In this document: positions 44,588 to 54,076 of the stretch, piece by piece
Numbering within the stretch: position 1 is the stretch's first letter
Layout: every line of letters begins with the position of its first letter
NCBI GenBank assembly: GCA_019192445.1
Contig: JAHCMK010000001.1
Location: 62,001-126,000, forward strand
Direction of reading: 5' to 3'
Source: Oceanococcus sp. HetDA_MAG_MS8
GTDB lineage: Bacteria > Pseudomonadota > Gammaproteobacteria > Nevskiales > Oceanococcaceae
DNA: 64,000 nt
Notes under the pieces: model-generated
What the model was told of the DNA's origin: nothing
The model's input: only the letters and a program-made list of their open reading frames with translations
Databases searched by the model: none
Program-made: the position numbers and the translations under genes

Positions 44588-47498
44588 CGTAAACCTCCTC
44601 GACGAGTTCGGTTTTGCCGAAGCGCGCCGGCAAAATTGTGCGGAGCTGAGCCAAGCTGCGCTGGATCCAGGTGTTGTCTATACCTTCAGCCAAGCGCGCA
44701 GCGTTAGCCTCATGCGCCTCTGCGGACAATTCCTCCAAGGGGAAGGCCTGCTCCTCAAGTAAGAGTGTGTACTGCTCGGCTTCGAGCATATCCAGTCCTG
44801 CCGGGGGGGGCAGGTCCATGAGCTCGCGGGCCAATTGGTAATACATTTCTCCAATTCTGAAGGTTGCCTGGGTGCTGCTATCGACAAAGCCGTAATCCAG
44901 AACGCCGCGATAGGCTCTCAAGGCCCGATCCATGGCCGCCTTTTTGCGGCTGAGTGTGCGGTCCAATGGCTGAGCCAGGCGCAGACGATTGAAGGATTGG
45001 AACTGATCCTCAGCCTTCTCCAGACTGGCATTCGCTGCGAGGAGGCGGACGGTATCGGCGCGTGGGCCGGGCTGTATTGTGCTGGCCAGAGAGATTGCGG
45101 CGTCCAGCCAATATCCGCGGTCGGGATTGCCCACTGCGGTCAGCTCCAGCATGCGCTCCAGGGCTTTGACTTGGCGCGAACCATTACTACTGCCGTGTTC
45201 GCGGAAATAGCGCCCATAAGTACTGCGCGCCGCGTCATTCACACTGTTCTTGTCGTACAGGGTTGCGGCCTGCCAGAGCGCATCCTTGCGTACGGTGGCG
45301 GCCAAAGTCGTGGTCGCTGCAATGCGCTCCAACTCGCGCGCTGCAGCCACTTCATCGCCAGTCTCAAGGTAGGCGGCCGCTAGGCGGCGCGTGGCCTCGA
45401 GTTGGAGCCGGTGTTGTGGATAGGCCTCACGAAACGCCAGTAGGGCCGTCACCGCTTGATCCCAGGCCTTGTCCTGAAGGTATGCGGCGGCGGCGTCGAA
45501 ATCGGCATCGGCGGCCAGTGCTGATCCGGGCCAAGCCTGCTTAACCCGCTGAAAGGTTGCGGCCGCGAGTTGTAAATCGCCAGCTTCGCGGGCAGCCACA
45601 GCTTGTTTGTAAATGCTGTTGGCCTGCGCTTCCATCAAGGTGACGCGGCCTGGTGCTTCTGGGGGGAGCTCCGCCAGCCAGTCAGCAAAGGCTTGCTCGG
45701 CTTCGGCATAACGCTGCGCGTCGTAGTGGGCGTAAGCGATGATGCGCCAGTTGGTCAAACGCAGTTCGCTACTTGCCCGTGGTTCTAAGCTGAGCACACC
45801 ACGCGCAATATTCATCGCTTCGTCGGCGCGATCAGCCTGGGCTAGCTCTTCAGCACTGCGTGTGAGCACCGCAGCGACTTGGGGATGCTCAGGAAAACGC
45901 GCTTGCAGATCCAAGCTGGCTTGCACTAAGTCATCCAAGCGCAGGTTGCGCTCTTCCACCGCGGCCTGCTCTAGCTGGCTGGTGCGCGCTAGTACCAAAG
46001 CGTAGGCGCTTTCCTCAGCACGTGGGTGAGTGGGGTGATTGCGTACGATGTAATCGAACTGTTGCGCGGCGGCGGCGACGGCATTGGCCGCGAAGAGGCT
46101 ATCCGCCCAGTTGTAGCGAATTTCCGTGCGCTCAGGCGCATCAGGGAAATCCTGTACATAGGCTGCGAAATAATCAGCAGCCCGGCGGTAATCGCTGATG
46201 GCTGCAGCGCCAGAGCCGTTTTCTGCCAGCGCCTGATAGTGGCGACCAAGCTCGCGCGTGGTGTCAACCAAAACCGCGTACGCCTCCGCAGAGGATTCTG
46301 GCGTGTTTGCCGTCCAAAAGGGTTGATTCAGCGCGTAGGTTGCTACATAGCGTTCTTTGGCAATGATGACCTGTTGATCGAAGCCAGCCTTGTCGTAGAG
46401 GTCAACAACTTTGGCTGCGTACACCGGTGCCAAGGGGTGGTTAGGGCTGCGCTCGGCTAGGCCATAAAACGCCGCGGCTGCGTCGTTAATTCGCTCCTTG
46501 TCGATGAACAGTTCCGCCAAGTTGGCGTAGAGCACCGGTTCATAAGAGCGTGGCTCACGTTCACCCAAAAACTCGGTGAGGGCAGGGCCACCACCAATTT
46601 GGCTAAAGGCCAAAGCCACCACACGCAGGACGTCCCGGACCAATTCGCGTTGGGCCCTGGGAATCACCTCCAGAGTCGCCTCGAGGTTCTCTACAGCACC
46701 AACGGGAAGTTCACGGTCCAGAATGCTGACGAAGACTTCCAAAGACTCGCGGTAGCGATCCTGCTTGTAAAGCGACCAACCGTACTTGTACTGCGCCTGC
46801 TCGAAGAAGCTAGATCCGGCCGGCGACTGCATCACAGTGCGGTACTCCTCCCCAGCCTCTTCGTATTGCCGCGTCTTGAACAGCAGCTCGGCACGGCGGA
46901 AGTGCGCATCCAGATTCAGCCTGGAGCCTGGGAAATCGCGGGTCAGCTCGCCAAGAGTCTTGATCGCAAGCTCGAGTTCGCCCAGGTTTTGATAGGCCCG
47001 CGCTAACTGATAGAGGATACGGTCATTGTCCGGCGCGTTGGGGCGAGCATCTAAGAGGCCGTTGTAAAGGGACACGGCCTCCGACTGGCTCACCGCGCCA
47101 GAGGCTTCTAGCGTGGGATCGAGCTCACTGGCTTCCACTTGCAGGTCCGCCAGACGGCGCTGAGTTTCAAAGCGCAGCTGTTGATCGTTCGGAGCCAGCT
47201 CCAAAATTGCCCGGTATTGCTTCAATGCTTCAGTGACGCCGCGGTCAGCCTGTGGCGCATCAGCATCAAGCTCCGCGGGACGCTCTGGTGTGTCCAGGCT
47301 CAATTCCGGAAGGGCCTGTTCGGCTTCTTCGCGCGCGCTGACGACCTGTTCCTGCTGCGCCAGCAGATCACCGAGGCTAGGCGCCTCTTGTCGCATCAGG
47401 GTGTCGAGGTTTTCCTGGTCGGCAGCGTCGTATTGCGCGGCACAGCTGGCCAGCAAAAGGGCGGCGCAGGGCGCCCAGGTAGATATATGTCGACTCAT
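44574..47498 (-). CDS. Large TPR-repeat lipoprotein
   Basis: 974 residues. Lipobox LLLASC with Cys19; then a long array of tetratricopeptide repeats nearly to the end, with typical pieces LARAYQNLGELELAIKTLGE and YKYGWSLYKQDRYRESLEVF in a BamD/YfiO-like or GltE/AgmU-like style. Outer-membrane periplasmic scaffold. Large TPR proteins of this kind accompany ExbB/ExbD/AgmX genes in myxobacterial gliding loci. Starts in TGATG overlap with the upstream TPR gene. Confidence 0.82.
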   Translation of the reverse strand: MSRHISTWAPCAALLLASCAAQYDAADQENLDTLMRQEAPSLGDLLAQQEQVVSAREEAEQALPELSLDTPERPAELDADAPQADRGVTEALKQYRAILELAPNDQQLRFETQRRLADLQVEASELDPTLEASGAVSQSEAVSLYNGLLDARPNAPDNDRILYQLARAYQNLGELELAIKTLGELTRDFPGSRLNLDAHFRRAELLFKTRQYEEAGEEYRTVMQSPAGSSFFEQAQYKYGWSLYKQDRYRESLEVFVSILDRELPVGAVENLEATLEVIPRAQRELVRDVLRVVALAFSQIGGGPALTEFLGEREPRSYEPVLYANLAELFIDKERINDAAAAFYGLAERSPNHPLAPVYAAKVVDLYDKAGFDQQVIIAKERYVATYALNQPFWTANTPESSAEAYAVLVDTTRELGRHYQALAENGSGAAAISDYRRAADYFAAYVQDFPDAPERTEIRYNWADSLFAANAVAAAAQQFDYIVRNHPTHPRAEESAYALVLARTSQLEQAAVEERNLRLDDLVQASLDLQARFPEHPQVAAVLTRSAEELAQADRADEAMNIARGVLSLEPRASSELRLTNWRIIAYAHYDAQRYAEAEQAFADWLAELPPEAPGRVTLMEAQANSIYKQAVAAREAGDLQLAAATFQRVKQAWPGSALAADADFDAAAAYLQDKAWDQAVTALLAFREAYPQHRLQLEATRRLAAAYLETGDEVAAARELERIAATTTLAATVRKDALWQAATLYDKNSVNDAARSTYGRYFREHGSSNGSRQVKALERMLELTAVGNPDRGYWLDAAISLASTIQPGPRADTVRLLAANASLEKAEDQFQSFNRLRLAQPLDRTLSRKKAAMDRALRAYRGVLDYGFVDSSTQATFRIGEMYYQLARELMDLPPPAGLDMLEAEQYTLLLEEQAFPLEELSAEAHEANAARLAEGIDNTWIQRSLAQLRTILPARFGKTELVEEVYDELR

Positions 47499-49270
47499 CA
47501 GCGGTCTTCGCTATCGTTCGGGGCTTGGTCATACAACCGAGCCAAGGCAAAGCGGGCTTCAATTTGGTATTTGCGAATCGCCTTTTGTTGCTCGAGCAGG
47601 GTATTCAAGGCGATATCCTCTAGAAGTTGGCGCTGCGCAGGGAGGGCGGCCTCGACATCAGCAAGCAATGTTTGCGCCTCGTTCATCAGGGGCCGCGCTT
47701 CGGCCGAGACCGAGCCGGGTTCAACGCTGAGGTCGCGACTCAGGTCCAGCTGCCGTTTGGGATCGAAGCGGTATGTCCACTCCAGCAGCCCTTCTAAGGT
47801 TTCATTGCGCGGGAAGCGGTTCAGCTCCGTGGCAATCTGTAGTTGGGGTTCCAAGCCTGGGAATAAGGGTTCCCGATAACGCTGGCGCTCGCGGCGAATA
47901 AGCTCGGCCGCATCGCCGGCCGCCAACACGGCCTGCGGGCCACTTTCCAGGCTGCGAATATCGGCCTGTAGCCGCCGCGATAGCTGCCGCAGGTCTCGGT
48001 AGTTTTTCAGCGCCTCTTGGAAGAGCGTGGTTCCCAGTGTATTGGCCAGGTACCAAGTTTCATCGGCATCCGCAAGTTCGGTTGCCCGCCATTTCCAGCC
48101 TGAGTACTCATTGGGCCGGGAGCGAATCAGCGTCTCAAACATCCGCCCATTGCGGGTGGCTTCGATGGCAGATTCCAAGCGCTTAGATGCCAGCTCCAGT
48201 CGCGCTAGGCCCACGTTGTAGTAACGACGCGCGGCATCGTACTCCCCAAGCTGAGTCAGCGCCCACGGCAGCGCGACTTCAACTTCGAGGACCGCCGTGC
48301 GGCGGACATCACGCTGAGCCAATGTTTGCCAGGCACTGATCGCCCGGCGGTAACGCAGCGTGCCATCGTTCTTGTTTTCGCCGGTTTGCAGCATGCCTAG
48401 GCGGCGGCGCAGGTCTTCATCAACCTTGCCCGGGCGAAGGATGGTGCCGAGCACGCCGCCCACCGTATCTTGCGTGTCTTGCTCGCGCAGGCGAACACGG
48501 TTCGGGGCTACAGCACTTAGCTCAGCCCAGCCCAAGGCCAGCAGGGCCTCCTCTGAGAAGGGGCCGTCCACGCGAATGCGCTGTAGCACGGGCAGGGCTG
48601 CGGTCCCATTAGCTTCGCGCAAATAGTCATAAGCCAATGTGAGGTTGGCTTGATCACGCAGAGCATGTTCCAGGGGGTCGTTCGCAATCTCTCGGCCAAT
48701 GTCGTCGAGCTTGCTGCGAGCTGAGCGAATGTCTCCAGCCGCAAACAGCGCCATGGCTAGATTGTATTTGCCGAAATTCGTGCGGCCTGCAACGCGGCGG
48801 TCGCTGAGCTTTGTGATGCTGTCTTGTAAGCGGCGCTGGCGCCCGGCAACCATGGCGCCGAGTAGCTCGCGCTCGTAGAAGCTGTAATTCCCCAGATCTT
48901 CTTCCATGGCTGCGAGCGTGGCCACGGCGGCATCGTCATAACCGCGTTCAAAGGCATAGCGTGCCAACTTGAGATACAGCTCGGACCGCTCTTCGCGGCT
49001 GAGTTCGTTTTGCGCAAGTAAACCCAAGAAGCGCTGCTCGGCCGCGTTGTAAAGCCCGTAGTTGAGGAGCTCATGAGCCGTGAACAAGGCGTGGTCAGTG
49101 CTGCCGATGCTTTGGGTCAACAACTCCAAAGCAGCGTCAAGGTGATTGCCGACCGTGTGCTGATAGAGGGCCTGGTTATGCCGGAAATCGCCTCGTCCGG
49201 GCTCATAGGCAAAGGTTGTGGTGGCTGCGATGCTCAGCGCACCGGCGAAGCAGAGTCGTAATGAGCGCAT
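47498..49270 (-). CDS. Exported TPR-like protein
   Basis: 590 residues. Sec signal ending TTTFAYEPG, no lipobox. Helical repeats resembling TPRs in the first 300 residues (ALYQHTVGNHLDAALELLTQ, ELYLKLARYAFERGYDDAAV), then longer coiled or helical parts with DIRSLESGPQ and QRQLLEDIALNTLLEQQKA. Likely periplasmic scaffold. TGATG overlaps at both ends couple its translation to its neighbours. Confidence 0.78.
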   Translation of the reverse strand: MRSLRLCFAGALSIAATTTFAYEPGRGDFRHNQALYQHTVGNHLDAALELLTQSIGSTDHALFTAHELLNYGLYNAAEQRFLGLLAQNELSREERSELYLKLARYAFERGYDDAAVATLAAMEEDLGNYSFYERELLGAMVAGRQRRLQDSITKLSDRRVAGRTNFGKYNLAMALFAAGDIRSARSKLDDIGREIANDPLEHALRDQANLTLAYDYLREANGTAALPVLQRIRVDGPFSEEALLALGWAELSAVAPNRVRLREQDTQDTVGGVLGTILRPGKVDEDLRRRLGMLQTGENKNDGTLRYRRAISAWQTLAQRDVRRTAVLEVEVALPWALTQLGEYDAARRYYNVGLARLELASKRLESAIEATRNGRMFETLIRSRPNEYSGWKWRATELADADETWYLANTLGTTLFQEALKNYRDLRQLSRRLQADIRSLESGPQAVLAAGDAAELIRRERQRYREPLFPGLEPQLQIATELNRFPRNETLEGLLEWTYRFDPKRQLDLSRDLSVEPGSVSAEARPLMNEAQTLLADVEAALPAQRQLLEDIALNTLLEQQKAIRKYQIEARFALARLYDQAPNDSEDR

Positions 49271-49812
49271 CAGCGAGACTCCCGTTCCAAAGCGTCCAGA
49301 CCCACGCCGGAGCCGCCGGGCACGTCCTTGACCCGCAACTCCAAGGTTAGAGGTTGACGCGATTTCGTCAGGGTCATCGTGGCGCGATGATCGACCGGCT
49401 CGCCCTCAGCATTGCGGCCCTGTAAGTACACATCCAAAGCAAAGCGGCCAGGGCTCACATTTCCGTGGAACAGAGGTGCGACGCCGCCGATACGCATGGC
49501 ATAAACCTGTTGGTCGTCAAACTCTTGACGCAGTAGGCGTTGACCCGCAGAGCTGAGTTCCAGGCTCTCTAAACTGAACCGACGCGCGGGACTGGTAAGG
49601 AAAATATCCAGACGCTGTTCGGGTGGATAGAAGTACTGGTTCTTATGATCCTGCACGGCTGCCAGAATATTGACGGCGCGCGTCTTAAGGTTTTGTACGG
49701 CGCTGTCGTTACGGCGCAACTCACGCAATAAATCGTCGGCATCGCGGGCAGGCTCCGCAGAAAGTCCAGGAGCAAGCCCGAAGGCAAGTAGTAAACAAGC
49801 AAGTCTTCGCAT
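49270..49812 (-). CDS. Small exported protein, first gene of motor operon
   Basis: About 180 residues from the ATG at 49812, where a Sec signal begins (LACLLLAFGLAPGLSAEP). The frame could extend to 49875, but that part does not look like a signal. Mature part: a helix rich in Arg/Asp, then beta-type sequence (YVYLQ-like strands; RFALDVYLQGRNAEGEPVDH). No family recognised. It is 75 bases downstream of the LysM transglycosylase gene, so a promoter may lie between. Confidence 0.65.
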   Translation of the reverse strand: MRRLACLLLAFGLAPGLSAEPARDADDLLRELRRNDSAVQNLKTRAVNILAAVQDHKNQYFYPPEQRLDIFLTSPARRFSLESLELSSAGQRLLRQEFDDQQVYAMRIGGVAPLFHGNVSPGRFALDVYLQGRNAEGEPVDHRATMTLTKSRQPLTLELRVKDVPGGSGVGLDALERESR

Positions 49813-49887
49813 TATGGATGTCCAGCTCCCGGTTGGCCGGGTTGTGGTGCAGGGCATGGGCCGTGACCCAGTCAATAGCGCATAACT

Positions 49888-51330
49888 TTAGCAGCGCGGC
49901 TCACTTTCGAGCAGATCTGAGCTGCACAAGGCGCCTTCGCGAGGCGCAAAGACGATGAGCAGGTCATTAGCATGGAGTTTGGGATGGCCTAATTGGTTCC
50001 AGCGGCGCAATTCCCCGACACTCACCTGGTAGTTACTCGCGATGATGTCTAATGAATCTTGGGGTTGAACGCGGTGGAGTAGCGGCTCTCGCCCCGCGGG
50101 TGGAGCAATACGCAAGCGCTGTCCGGCATGCAGGGGCTCACCCGGACGCAAATTATTCCAACGGCGCAAATTAGCAACATCTTGGCCTTGGCGTCTGGAG
50201 ACGTCCCATAAGGTATCGCCACTGCGCACCCAGTACCATTCCCGCGATTGCAGCTTACGTGGCTGTATACGCCGACGCTCGCGAACGGCCGCCAGCGTCG
50301 CCGGCGGCAGAGCTTGGCGACCGACTGGAATCCACAGCGCTTGCCCGACATAGATCTGGTTGTCGCTGAGGTCGTTAATATCGCGCAGAAGCGCAACGCT
50401 ACTATCCCAGCGTTCCGCAAGCCGACCGAGCGAATCCCCAGCTTGCACTTCCCAGGCCAGCCACTGCGTGCGTTGCGCAGTAGGGATGTTGGCCAAAATT
50501 TGTTGGGCACCGTCGTGAATACGCCGCGGTAACAACACCTGACCGGGGCTGTTAGGCGGCATGCTCCAGCGCGACCAGTGAGGGTTGTAAGCGTAAAGTT
50601 CGGTGAGGCTCCAGCCCAGCCATTCGCTCATCGCATCCAAGTCCACAGGCCCAGGAGTGAGCACAGCGACGGGCGCGCGTTCAGGGGCAATCCACGGCAG
50701 GCGATCCATTGTGGCCAGTGCCCGGGCCAGTCCTAGCAAGCGCGGAACGTAGTCGCGACTTTCGCTGGGTAGCGGTAGATTCCAGTAGGCGGTTGATCGC
50801 CCGCTACGGCGGGCCTGGCGCAGCAGGCGGGCGAGGCGTGTCTGCCCGGTGTTGTAGGCGGCCAGTGTGAGCGGCCAGCTGCCAAAACGTTGATGCAGGG
50901 AATCTAAGTAATTCAAAGCCGCTGCTGTGGCCTTGAGCGGATGCTGGCGTTGATCTTCCCAGATTGTATGCTCCAGGCCATGCTCGCCAGCAGCGTCGCG
51001 TCGAAACTGCCACAGGCCCACTGCCGCTCGGTCGGAGCGCGCTTGGGTCTCAAGCTGCGATTCGATGACCGGCAGTAAAGCCAGCTCCGCAGGCCAACCG
51101 CGCTCTATAACGGCTTCGATGACCGGGAATAACCAGTGGCCACGCTCCTCAAATATGACGCGCAGTTGGGGCGCACGCGTGCGCCAATGGCCCTCCCAGC
51201 GCTCAATATCTGAGTGTTGGAGGTGATCCAGCCCGTAGTGGGCGAAGAGGCGTGGCCACAGCTCTTCGGCGATTGCAGCATGACTTAGCAGGCCGAGTAG
51301 CAACCCGACCAAAACTCTGCTGATTGCCAT
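49888..51330 (-). CDS. MltD-like lytic transglycosylase with LysM repeats
   Basis: 480 residues from the ATG at 51330. Sec signal ending HAAIAEE; family 1D SLT domain with catalytic Glu90 in ALLPVIESQL and then AVGLWQFRRDA and TLAAYNTGQTRL; three LysM modules (roughly 300-345, 380-425, 430-475) with WYWVRSGDTLWDVSRRQGQD and VQPQDSLDIIASNYQVSVGE. It cleaves peptidoglycan at the outer-membrane side. A TAATG overlap with gloB shows coupling. A cell-wall lytic enzyme next to a trans-envelope motor operon is suggestive, but gloB-mltD is also a common neighbourhood by itself. Confidence 0.92.
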   Translation of the reverse strand: MAISRVLVGLLLGLLSHAAIAEELWPRLFAHYGLDHLQHSDIERWEGHWRTRAPQLRVIFEERGHWLFPVIEAVIERGWPAELALLPVIESQLETQARSDRAAVGLWQFRRDAAGEHGLEHTIWEDQRQHPLKATAAALNYLDSLHQRFGSWPLTLAAYNTGQTRLARLLRQARRSGRSTAYWNLPLPSESRDYVPRLLGLARALATMDRLPWIAPERAPVAVLTPGPVDLDAMSEWLGWSLTELYAYNPHWSRWSMPPNSPGQVLLPRRIHDGAQQILANIPTAQRTQWLAWEVQAGDSLGRLAERWDSSVALLRDINDLSDNQIYVGQALWIPVGRQALPPATLAAVRERRRIQPRKLQSREWYWVRSGDTLWDVSRRQGQDVANLRRWNNLRPGEPLHAGQRLRIAPPAGREPLLHRVQPQDSLDIIASNYQVSVGELRRWNQLGHPKLHANDLLIVFAPREGALCSSDLLESEPRC

Positions 51331-52091
51331 TAAAACTGATCTTTCCAGCGGCGAAGACTGGCAAAACACTGTTCGGGTGAGCCGCTGGGCCAGCCTTGCG
51401 CGCTGAGCGCGTCTTGCATGGATGCATCGGCGCAGCGAAGAAAGGGGTTAGTCTGCTGTTCCTCGGCAATGCTACTCGGCAGAGTGATGCGACCTTGCTT
51501 GCGGAGCTGGGTGACCTGTTCCACCCTGCTTAGCGTCGGTGCATGCTGCGGGCTCACCGCTTTTGCAAATTGGGCGTTGGCCAAGGTGTACTCGTGGGTG
51601 CAGTACACCGGAGTCGAGGCTGGAAGGGCACTGAGCTTGCTCAAAGACGCCCACATTTGCTCGGGGCTGCCCTCAAAGAGTCGGCCGCAGCCCATGGCAA
51701 AAAGAGTATCGCCACAAAACAAGGCTTGGGGATTGAAGTAGCAGATGTGATCCAGCGTGTGTCCTGGCGTTGCGATGACTCTGAAATCCCACGCTCCTAC
51801 TTGCACAATCTCTTGATCATTGAGAGGGTGATCGAGGTCTTGAAATGGACTCTGGGCTGGGCCATAAACCACGGCGTCGGGTGCATGTTGGCGCAGCTTG
51901 GCAATACCTCCGACGTGGTCCGGATGATGATGGGTGACGAGGATGGCCGCGAGCGGGAGGCCCTGGTCCTGCATGTACTGCAATACTGGGCTCGCATCAC
52001 CGGGGTCCACAACATACAAAGCCTGGTCGTGTTGCCAGGTCCAGATGTAGTTATCTTGAAAGGCCGGCAAGGCCGTGATGGTTGGTGTCAT
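51330..52091 (-). CDS. gloB: Hydroxyacylglutathione hydrolase (glyoxalase II)
   Basis: 253 residues. Metallo-beta-lactamase fold hydrolysing S-lactoylglutathione, the second step of methylglyoxal removal. Metal motif THHHPDH (residues 53-59), then VIATPGHTLDHICYF and ALFCGDTLF, and CTHEYTLANAQFA. The frame extends to 52169, but MTPTITALPAFQDNY at 52091 is the usual family N-terminus. Divergent from the methyltransferase gene. Confidence 0.95.
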   Translation of the reverse strand: MTPTITALPAFQDNYIWTWQHDQALYVVDPGDASPVLQYMQDQGLPLAAILVTHHHPDHVGGIAKLRQHAPDAVVYGPAQSPFQDLDHPLNDQEIVQVGAWDFRVIATPGHTLDHICYFNPQALFCGDTLFAMGCGRLFEGSPEQMWASLSKLSALPASTPVYCTHEYTLANAQFAKAVSPQHAPTLSRVEQVTQLRKQGRITLPSSIAEEQQTNPFLRCADASMQDALSAQGWPSGSPEQCFASLRRWKDQF

Positions 52092-52182
52092 GTACAAACT
52101 ACACAGCAAAATGGCGACAGCCTCAAGCTGGGGCAGGCATTGTGTGGCCTGTTCCCCCTCTCCATGCACAGGAGATTAAGAC

Positions 52183-52902
52183 ATGCGGCAAGGAATTAGC
52201 TTACAGGACTGGTTGCATACGCCTCGAGCTCAGCTCGCCATGCGTTGGGAGAAAGCCGTGCTAAGCCGCTTGTGGCCGCGATTCTACGGGCATAGTGCGC
52301 TGGCCATCGGCAGTTGGGGAGAACATCTGCCGGTGTTTCCGCCACGCTGGCGGGTTGAAGTGGTCGGGCATGAGCCGGGTTTGCATTGCGGGGCGCTCAG
52401 CGATCTGTGGGAGCTGCCACTGATGGACAGCAGCGCCGATTTGGCCATCTTGCGCCATAGTCTGGCCTTTGCCCGCTCACCTCATCGACTGCTCCGCGAG
52501 ACGGATCGCATACTCTCCCAGCGGGGACAATTACTCATCCTGAACTTTTCGCCGTTTAGCTCCTGGGGGCTGGGTTCTAAATTGCCCCTGCGCGCCATGC
52601 AGTTGCCGCACAATATGCGGCTGCTGAGTGCGAATCGGTTGATCGACTGGTTGCACTTGTTGGATTTTCGTGTGGAGGACATGGGGCACTACGGACCGCG
52701 CACACCCTTGTGGGCGGAGCGACTTGGTGTGAATCGGCTGATTCAGCCTGGCTATTTCATCTTGGCCCGCAAGCAACGCTTGCCGGTACGGCCACTGCAG
52801 CAGGGTTGGCGCCAAGCGCAGCCCTTGTGGGGTGGCCAGGTTGCCATGGGACGTAGCCGTAGTAGTGCACGTGTCATCCCGTTTCCACAAAGGAATGCAT
52901 GA
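52183..52902 (+). CDS. YafS-like class I SAM-dependent methyltransferase
   Basis: 239 residues. Methyltransferase-11-like fold by pattern: [20 protein letters not shown] and [20 protein letters not shown] are motif II-III regions. The SAM-binding glycine motif is unusual ([11 protein letters not shown]). In many gammaproteobacteria a protein of this type lies between gloB and rnhA, as here. Substrate unknown. CAGGAGA precedes the ATG; the stop overlaps the rnhA start as ATGA. Confidence 0.85.
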   Translation: MRQGISLQDWLHTPRAQLAMRWEKAVLSRLWPRFYGHSALAIGSWGEHLPVFPPRWRVEVVGHEPGLHCGALSDLWELPLMDSSADLAILRHSLAFARSPHRLLRETDRILSQRGQLLILNFSPFSSWGLGSKLPLRAMQLPHNMRLLSANRLIDWLHLLDFRVEDMGHYGPRTPLWAERLGVNRLIQPGYFILARKQRLPVRPLQQGWRQAQPLWGGQVAMGRSRSSARVIPFPQRNA

Positions 52903-53345
52903 AGCATCAGGTTGATATTTGGACGGATGGCGCCTGTTCCGGTAACCCAGGTCCTGGCGGCTGGGGCGCTATTTTGCGCATGGGCGAGCGGGAGCGTGAG
53001 CTTTTTGGTGGTGAGCCCAACACCACCAATAACCGGATGGAGTTGCAGGCGGCCATAGCGGCGCTACAAGCGCTCAAACAGGCCTGCAGGGTGCAGCTGC
53101 ATACTGACTCCACCTATGTACAGCAAGGCATTTCCAGTTGGATTGCCAACTGGCGAAAGCGCAATTGGCGCACGGCGGCGGGCAAACCGGTGAAGAATCA
53201 GGATTTGTGGCAAGCCTTAGATGCGGCAGCACAGCGACACGAGGTGAGCTGGCACTGGGTCAAGGGTCACGCGGGTGATCCCATGAACGAGCGGGCTGAC
53301 GCTCTGGCACGGCAAGGGGTCGAGCAGGTACGCGCACATGCTTAG
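52899..53345 (+). CDS. rnhA: Ribonuclease HI
   Basis: 148 residues. Removes RNA from RNA-DNA hybrids. Catalytic carboxylates occur at exactly the E. coli positions: Asp10 ([15 protein letters not shown]), Glu48 (NNRMELQ), Asp70 (HTDSTYV) and Asp134 (ERADALAR). The basic protrusion region [16 protein letters not shown] is present. Overlaps dnaQ by eight bases. Confidence 0.98.
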   Translation: MKHQVDIWTDGACSGNPGPGGWGAILRMGERERELFGGEPNTTNNRMELQAAIAALQALKQACRVQLHTDSTYVQQGISSWIANWRKRNWRTAAGKPVKNQDLWQALDAAAQRHEVSWHWVKGHAGDPMNERADALARQGVEQVRAHA

Positions 53346-54045
53346 AGAAATCGTCCTTGATACCGAGACCACGGGCCTAGAAGCGCGCAGCGACGAGATT
53401 ATCGAAATTGGCTGCGTGGAGATATTCGACCGGCGCATTACCGGACGTCATTACCATCAGTACATCCGCCCCAATGTAGCCATAAGTGCCGGCGCGGAAG
53501 CGGTGCATGGCATCAGCAATGAAATGCTGGCGGATAAACCCCGCTTTGCCGATGTGGCCGATGCCTTTTTGGAGTTTGTGGCGGAGGCCCAGGTTGTTAT
53601 TCATAACGCCGAGTTCGATAGCGGGTTTTTGAGCGAAGAGTTCCGCAGGATTGGCCGCGAGCAGCATTGGCCACCACCCGGTCCTATCGTGGATTCTTTA
53701 CTGCTTGCTCGGCGTAAGCACCCAGGCCAGCGCAACTCCTTGGACGCTTTATGTAAGCGGTATGAGGTTGATAACTCTGGCCGGGACCTGCACGGCGCTT
53801 TGCTCGACTCCGAGCTGCTGGCCGAAGTGTACTTGCGCCTGACCGGCGGGCAGAACGAGATTCGCCTGGAGTCACAGCCGGTTCGCAGTGCCAGCGGGGC
53901 CGAACGCTCCCTGGCCAGTGTGCTCAGCGAGGCCGCTCGTCGCCCGCGCTTGGCGGAGGTGGATACCGATGCTGCGCAGGCGCATCAGGAATACATTGCG
54001 GCCATGCGTGAGGCCGGTGCCTGCCTCTGGCCGGAGTCTGGCTGA
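53338..54045 (+). CDS. dnaQ: DNA polymerase III epsilon subunit (proofreading exonuclease)
   Basis: 235 residues. DEDDh 3'-5' exonuclease: ExoI motif VLDTETTGL, Exo[12 protein letters not shown], ExoIII with [15 protein letters not shown]. The C-terminal tail that contacts the alpha subunit is shorter and variable, as usual. Ends 31 bases from the end of the convergent Mrp-type operon; no clear terminator was seen between them. Confidence 0.97.
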   Translation: MLREIVLDTETTGLEARSDEIIEIGCVEIFDRRITGRHYHQYIRPNVAISAGAEAVHGISNEMLADKPRFADVADAFLEFVAEAQVVIHNAEFDSGFLSEEFRRIGREQHWPPPGPIVDSLLLARRKHPGQRNSLDALCKRYEVDNSGRDLHGALLDSELLAEVYLRLTGGQNEIRLESQPVRSASGAERSLASVLSEAARRPRLAEVDTDAAQAHQEYIAAMREAGACLWPESG

Positions 54046-54076
54046 GGCTTCAGTCCTGGCCACCGAAAGGGAGGGG

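Noticed and set aside
49813-49875. Longer N-terminus for the exported protein at 49270
   Set aside because: The added 21 residues have no signal character, and the ATG at 49812 opens directly into a good signal peptide.
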